Source: Spirochaetaceae bacterium
GTDB taxonomy: Bacteria; Spirochaetota; Spirochaetia; Sphaerochaetales; Sphaerochaetaceae
Direction: 5' to 3'
DNA: 9,376 bases
Assembly (NCBI GenBank): GCA_016649775.1
Contig: JAENWY010000077.1
Span: forward strand, 1 to 9,376
The notes below the pieces were generated by a model. The model saw only the letters and a program-made list of their open reading frames with translations. It did no database searches and was not told where the DNA came from. Below are positions 5,809-9,376 of the stretch, one piece after another. Positions within the stretch are counted from its first letter, which is position 1; every line of letters starts with the position of its first letter. The translations under genes and the position numbers were made by a program.

Positions 5809-7032
5809 ATGATGATGAAAAAAATACAAATGCAAACACCTATTGTCGAGTTAGACGGTGATGAAATGACTCGTATCCTCTGGAAGATGATTAAAGCTGA
5901 ATTAATCACTCCTTTTGTTGATCTTAAATCCGAATATTATGATTTAGGCTTAGTGCACAGAGAAGAAACTAAGGATGCAGTTACAGTTGAAGCCTCTAAT
6001 GCTATTGCTCGTTTAGGTGTGGGTGTAAAATGTGCAACCATTACTCCAAATGAACAAAGAATGAGTGAATATAACTTAAGTGAAAAATATAAATCACCTA
6101 ATGGTACATTAAGAGCAATTCTAGATGGTACTGTTTTTAGAACTCCAATCTGTATTGATTGTATTAAACCTGTTGTAAAAAACTGGAAAAAGCCAATAAC
6201 AATTGCTCGTCATGCTTATGGTGATATCTATAAAGCAACTGAATTCAGAGTACCTGAAAAGGGAAAAGCTGAATTAGTATTTACCGGTGAAAATGGCACT
6301 AATTTCCGTCAGACCATTTATGATTTTGAATGTCCTGGTGTTATTCAAGGTTTATATAATAAAGATAATTCTATTAAAAGTTTTGCGAGATCTTGTTTCA
6401 ATTATGCCTTAGATGCAAAAGAAGATTTATGGTTCTCTGCTAAAGATACAATCAGTAAAAAATATGATCAAACTTTCAGAGATATTTTCCAAGAAATTTT
6501 TGAAAATGAATTTAAAGAAAAATTTGCAGAAGCTGGAATTATTTATTTCTATACTTTAATTGATGATGCTATTGCTCGTGTTATTAGATCCGAGGGTGGA
6601 TTTATTTGGGCTTGTAAAAACTATGATGGTGATGTTATGAGTGATATGATTTCAACAGCTTTTGGTTCCTTAGCAATGATGACTAGTGTATTAGTATCTC
6701 CTGATGGAAAATACGAATATGAAGCAGCTCATGGTACTGTTACTCGTCATTATTATAAATATTTAAAGGGTGAAGAAACTTCAACTAATCCAATGGCAAC
6801 TATTTTTGCTTGGAGTGGTGCACTTTCAAAGCGTGGTGAATTAGATGGTAATAAAGAATTAGAAGCCTTTGGCCATAATCTTGAAAAAGCTTGTTTTGAG
6901 ACTTTAAATTCTGGAATTATGACTAAAGATTTAGTTCATCTTGCTGAAGGAATTGAAGCTAAAGCTGTAAGCAGTGAAGAATTCATTAAAATTATTCGTG
7001 CCCACTTACAAGAAGATTTAAAATTAGATTAA
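5809..7032 (+). CDS. icd: NADP-dependent isocitrate dehydrogenase, type II (eukaryote-like)
   Basis: A 407-residue cytosolic enzyme that oxidatively decarboxylates isocitrate to 2-oxoglutarate with NADP+ and Mg2+/Mn2+. It matches the homodimeric type II class of mammalian IDH1/IDH2 rather than the E. coli Icd class. Substrate residues are visible: S96 and N98 in KSPNGTLRAI, R102, R111, R134 and Y137 in ARHAYGDIYKATEF, and K212 in SAKDT. Metal ligands are D253 in LIDD and D275/D279 in NYDGDVMSD. NADP selectivity is shown by R313-H314 in AAHGTVTRHY. A strong AGGAG (5799-5803) lies 5, 8 and 11 bases before three consecutive ATGs; the first or second is the likely start. The gene stands alone, ending at a two-way terminator, with no other TCA-cycle gene nearby, so its role is probably 2-oxoglutarate and NADPH supply for biosynthesis (inference). 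Confidence 0.97.
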   Translation: MMMKKIQMQTPIVELDGDEMTRILWKMIKAELITPFVDLKSEYYDLGLVHREETKDAVTVEASNAIARLGVGVKCATITPNEQRMSEYNLSEKYKSPNGTLRAILDGTVFRTPICIDCIKPVVKNWKKPITIARHAYGDIYKATEFRVPEKGKAELVFTGENGTNFRQTIYDFECPGVIQGLYNKDNSIKSFARSCFNYALDAKEDLWFSAKDTISKKYDQTFRDIFQEIFENEFKEKFAEAGIIYFYTLIDDAIARVIRSEGGFIWACKNYDGDVMSDMISTAFGSLAMMTSVLVSPDGKYEYEAAHGTVTRHYYKYLKGEETSTNPMATIFAWSGALSKRGELDGNKELEAFGHNLEKACFETLNSGIMTKDLVHLAEGIEAKAVSSEEFIKIIRAHLQEDLKLD

Positions 7033-7048
7033 GATTAAAAAGCAATAT

Positions 7049-7077
7049 AAAAGCCGCTTATAGTAAAGCGGCTTTTT
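7049..7077. terminator. Two-way terminator between icd and the radical SAM gene
   Basis: AAGCCGCTT (7051-7059) pairs perfectly with AAGCGGCTT (7066-7074) around ATAGTA. Five Ts close it on the plus strand, and the A-run at 7049-7052 gives a U-run on the minus strand. It lies 18 bases past the icd stop and 8 bases past the stop of the convergent gene, so it ends both. Confidence 0.9.
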
Positions 7078-7085
7078 AATGAGCT

Positions 7086-8729
7086 TTATTTGTATTCTAT
7101 AAAATCAATACCTTCATCTAATTCAACAATCATGAAATCTTTTGGTTCTTCAAAAGGTTCATGCTTTTTAGCAAATCTTTCAATTTTTTGTTTATCTAAT
7201 AGTGCTAATTCATTTGGTTGATAATATAGACTTAGCAATGGTCCCATACCTTCTTCAAAGAAGTAAGCAATTCCCTGATGCATTTCAATATAAGAGAATA
7301 GAGGTATATTATATTCTTCTTTTTTAAATTTCTTCATCATCTGTTTTAAGAAATTATCTTGAAGGTCAAATATATCCATTTCTTCAATATCATGTCCCTT
7401 TGAAGTTAAATACTCTAAATATGAATTAAAATATTCAAATAATTGAGATGGTCTAATTTCTAAAGTTTCACAAACAAGATTGGTATACATTGAAGCCTGG
7501 CCCTTAGTGTAGAATAAATCACAACCATTCTTTATCTTCATCGCCTTAACCATATCTTCTTTTGAGAAAGAAGGTGTTTCTTTAACAACATAAGGAGAGT
7601 TTTTATCATATTTCATTCCATAGGAATCAGCTTCATCTGCAATTCTTGTACCTGGTAATAAAGAAAGTGGGAATATATCAACATTACTTGGTTTACAACC
7701 AATAGTGAAATCTAAACTTTCTTTAAATTTAGCAAGAGTATCGTGTGGAAGACCAATGATTAAATCAAGACCATAAACAATACCTCTTTCTTCTAAAAGA
7801 GTTATTTTTTCTTTAAATAATTTCTTAATGAAATCACGTCCGACGCTTTTTAATACGTCTTGATGAATACTTTGAAGACCTATTTGAAGAGAACAGAAAA
7901 TAGAGCCAAATCCATCTGCTAAATCTTGATCTAGTAATTCAGCACGTAATTCAAAACTAAAGTGTATGTCAGACGCTTTTGTTCTAATTAAATTTAGCAT
8001 TTTCATAGTTCTTTCTTTATTAATATTAAAGGTTGGATCTAATACAAAGACATCATTAATACCTTTATCTACAATATAATCTATTTCTTGTTTAATTCTA
8101 TCATAGGGATAATCTCTAACACCTCTAAGCCCTTTTGATTCAAAGCAAAATCCACAATGAAATGGGCAACCTCTAGTCATTTCCCAAAGCATTGAACCAC
8201 CTTCAATTAGAAATGGATCACAAACTTTAGTGAGAATAGGGGATTCAAGTTTTGATAAATCAAGAACAGAGGCATACGAAAAGGATGGAGAGTCTTTACT
8301 CATTATACCAAGACCTTTAATCTCTTCATTATTTAAATATTGTGCTAAAGCAACAGGTGTCGGAGCCTCTCCTTCACCTGCAGTCATGAAAATAAATTTA
8401 TCTAAATTGAAGCTAGGATAGTTAGCACTTACCTCTGTACCACCTGCAAAAATTTTAATATTTGGAGCAATTATATTTAATTCATTCATAAAACTATCAA
8501 GCCAAACTCTATTCCACAAATAAACAGATAATCCAATTAAATCCACTCCAGAATCTTTTATTTTCATAGCTGATTCAGAGGGAGAATCCTCAATAGTAAA
8601 TAGAACTGTATTGCAATCAACATCATTTAATCTAGGATCAGATTTAATAGCTGTTTCAACACAAAGGGCCCCTAAAGGGAAGGATAAGTTAGATAGCTCA
8701 ATGGCTACTGATACAATTGATATTTTCAT
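7086..8729 (-). CDS. B12-binding-domain-like radical SAM protein
   Basis: A 547-residue cytosolic protein. Residues 1-135 look like a cobalamin-binding-type Rossmann domain (LIGLSVYLWNRVWLDSF, then KIFAGGTEVSANYP), but the classical DxHxxG cobalamin-ligating motif is not visible. The radical SAM core follows, with the 4Fe-4S motif RGCPFHCGFCFES (C188, C192, C195), EMTRG just before it, and SLQIGLQS and LDLIIGLPHDT further on. The C-terminal third (about 390-547) is an accessory domain, perhaps DUF4080-like, with no cysteine cluster that would bind a second iron-sulfur centre. This is the architecture of B12-binding-domain radical SAM proteins, many of them uncharacterised methylases or rearrangement enzymes; the substrate cannot be told. 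It is divergent from ygiQ and convergent with icd, sharing a terminator with the latter. No Shine-Dalgarno precedes the ATG. The opening MKISIVSVAIELSN fits the normal start of the family. Confidence 0.88.
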   Translation of the reverse strand: MKISIVSVAIELSNLSFPLGALCVETAIKSDPRLNDVDCNTVLFTIEDSPSESAMKIKDSGVDLIGLSVYLWNRVWLDSFMNELNIIAPNIKIFAGGTEVSANYPSFNLDKFIFMTAGEGEAPTPVALAQYLNNEEIKGLGIMSKDSPSFSYASVLDLSKLESPILTKVCDPFLIEGGSMLWEMTRGCPFHCGFCFESKGLRGVRDYPYDRIKQEIDYIVDKGINDVFVLDPTFNINKERTMKMLNLIRTKASDIHFSFELRAELLDQDLADGFGSIFCSLQIGLQSIHQDVLKSVGRDFIKKLFKEKITLLEERGIVYGLDLIIGLPHDTLAKFKESLDFTIGCKPSNVDIFPLSLLPGTRIADEADSYGMKYDKNSPYVVKETPSFSKEDMVKAMKIKNGCDLFYTKGQASMYTNLVCETLEIRPSQLFEYFNSYLEYLTSKGHDIEEMDIFDLQDNFLKQMMKKFKKEEYNIPLFSYIEMHQGIAYFFEEGMGPLLSLYYQPNELALLDKQKIERFAKKHEPFEEPKDFMIVELDEGIDFIEYK

Positions 8730-8735
8730 ATGGGC

Positions 8736-8764
8736 AGAGTATCAGATTATTATTATTTTTTAAA
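8736..8764 (-). promoter_or_regulatory. Candidate promoter of the B12/radical SAM gene, leaderless layout
   Basis: On the minus strand an extended -10, TGATACTCT (8736-8744), ends 6 bases before the ATG at 8729. TTTAAA (8759-8764) sits 17 bases upstream as a weak -35. With no Shine-Dalgarno present, a leaderless transcript is plausible. An alternative -10, TATAGT (8767-8772), would give a leader of about 30 bases. Confidence 0.35.
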
Positions 8765-8785
8765 CACTATAGTTAAAGATAGTTC

Positions 8786-8810
8786 TTAGTATTGTTTAAG
8801 CCAATACTAA
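8786..8810. promoter_or_regulatory. Perfect 9-bp inverted repeat, possible operator
   Basis: TTAGTATTG (8786-8794) and CAATACTAA (8802-8810) are exact inverted copies separated by TTTAAGC. The site lies between the two divergent radical SAM genes and overlaps the candidate ygiQ -35 box. There is no T-run, so it is not a terminator. A dimeric regulator binding here could affect one or both genes. Confidence 0.5.
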
Positions 8811-8819
8811 TAATATAGT
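8792..8819 (+). promoter_or_regulatory. Candidate promoter of ygiQ, near-leaderless
   Basis: TTGTTT (8792-8797), a 16-base spacer and TATAGT (8814-8819) end 8 bases before the ATG at 8828. No Shine-Dalgarno is visible. The -35 match is only fair, and it overlaps the inverted repeat. Confidence 0.35.
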
Positions 8820-8827
8820 ATGTCGAT

Positions 8828-9376
8828 ATGAATAATGAAAATAACAGAAATTTATATTTACCCGTTAATAAAGATGACATGAAAAAACGTGGTTGGAATC
8901 ATGTAGATATAGTATTAATTAGTGGAGATGCCTATGTAGACCATCCTAGCTTTGGTGTTCCAATGCTTGGTAGAATGCTTGAAGCTCATGGTTACAGAGT
9001 TGGAATAATAGCTCAACCAAGATGGGATAATTGTGACGATTTCCTTAAATTAGGTGTTCCTAAATTATGTTGTATGATTGGTTCTGGAAATATAGATTCA
9101 ATGGTAGCCCATTATACTGCTAACATTAAAGTTAGATCTAATGATGAGTACTCTCCCGGAGGAAAAGCTGGCTTTAGACCTGATAGAGCAGCTACTACTT
9201 ACTCAAATAGAGCCCGTCAAGCTTTTGGTAAAGATGTTCCTATTATTTTAGGAGGACTTGAGGGTTCTTTGCGTCGTTTCTCTCATTATGATTTCTGGAA
9301 TAATAAAATAAGAAAACCTATTATACTTGATGCTAAAGTTGATTTATTAGTATATGGAATGGGAGAACTACAAACC
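8828..9376 (+). CDS. ygiQ: YgiQ family radical SAM protein, partial (N-terminal part)
   Basis: The first 183 residues of a YgiQ/UPF0313-type protein. The conserved opening is seen: PVNKDDMKKRGWNHVDIVLI, SGDAYVDHPSFG, EAHGYRVGIIAQPRW, YSPGGKAGFRPDRA, and PIILGGLEGSLRRFSHYDFW. Full-length members are around 600 residues or more; the radical SAM cysteine motif lies further on and is outside the window, so it cannot be checked here. The biochemical role of the family is not established. The start is fixed by family similarity; no Shine-Dalgarno precedes it. A 4-codon ATG-TCG-ATA-TGA at 8820-8831 overlaps the start by ATGA, which may be chance. It is divergent from the B12/radical SAM gene. Confidence 0.93.
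   Translation, partial: MNNENNRNLYLPVNKDDMKKRGWNHVDIVLISGDAYVDHPSFGVPMLGRMLEAHGYRVGIIAQPRWDNCDDFLKLGVPKLCCMIGSGNIDSMVAHYTANIKVRSNDEYSPGGKAGFRPDRAATTYSNRARQAFGKDVPIILGGLEGSLRRFSHYDFWNNKIRKPIILDAKVDLLVYGMGELQT

Noticed and set aside
8820..8831. Four-codon ATG-TCG-ATA-TGA overlapping the ygiQ start
   Set aside because: It could be a coupled mini-ORF, but the predicted transcription start lies downstream of its ATG and such short frames are common by chance.

Overview
The window is an AT-rich stretch (estimated by eye at about one third G+C) of a bacterial chromosome. It carries eight protein genes, two of them cut by the window edges, and one tRNA. The mix suggests an anaerobic or fermentative low-GC bacterium: a NusG-domain-II/Gx-transporter pair, a MATE exporter beside a two-component system, a eukaryote-like NADP isocitrate dehydrogenase, a YfcE phosphodiesterase and two unrelated radical SAM proteins. 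A spirochaete or a Firmicutes-like lineage would fit. This is inference from gene content only; nothing in the window is diagnostic.

Layout. 1-846 (minus): a small NusG-domain-II membrane protein overlaps a Gx-family membrane transporter, which runs off the left edge. A divergent intergenic space of about 95 bp separates these from 942-4634 (plus): MATE transporter, OmpR-type response regulator and sensor kinase. No clear terminator lies between the MATE gene and the regulator. 4641-4670 is a two-way terminator shared with a convergent YfcE-type phosphodiesterase (4684-5223, minus). 5346-5417 is a tRNA-Val(GAC) with its own promoter and terminator. 5477-5808 is a non-coding gap with a possible degraded insertion-sequence end and a hairpin. 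5809-7032 is icd, ending at a second shared hairpin terminator (7049-7077). 7086-8729 (minus) is a B12-domain-like radical SAM protein, divergent from a YgiQ-type radical SAM protein (8828 to the right edge).

How the parts relate. The response regulator and kinase form a translationally close pair and probably sense an envelope signal; the MATE exporter upstream is a natural candidate target. The NusG-II/Gx pair resembles the membrane genes that accompany ApbE-type flavinylation and flavin-based electron-transfer loci. The other genes are stand-alone units, each bounded by terminators or divergent promoters.

The most unusual signal is in start architecture. The MATE, regulator, kinase, icd and Gx genes have good Shine-Dalgarno sequences. 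The NusG-II, yfcE, B12/radical-SAM and ygiQ genes have none, and each has a plausible -10 box only 6-8 bases before the ATG. That is the layout expected of leaderless mRNAs. I saw no CRISPR array, phage module or obvious defence system.
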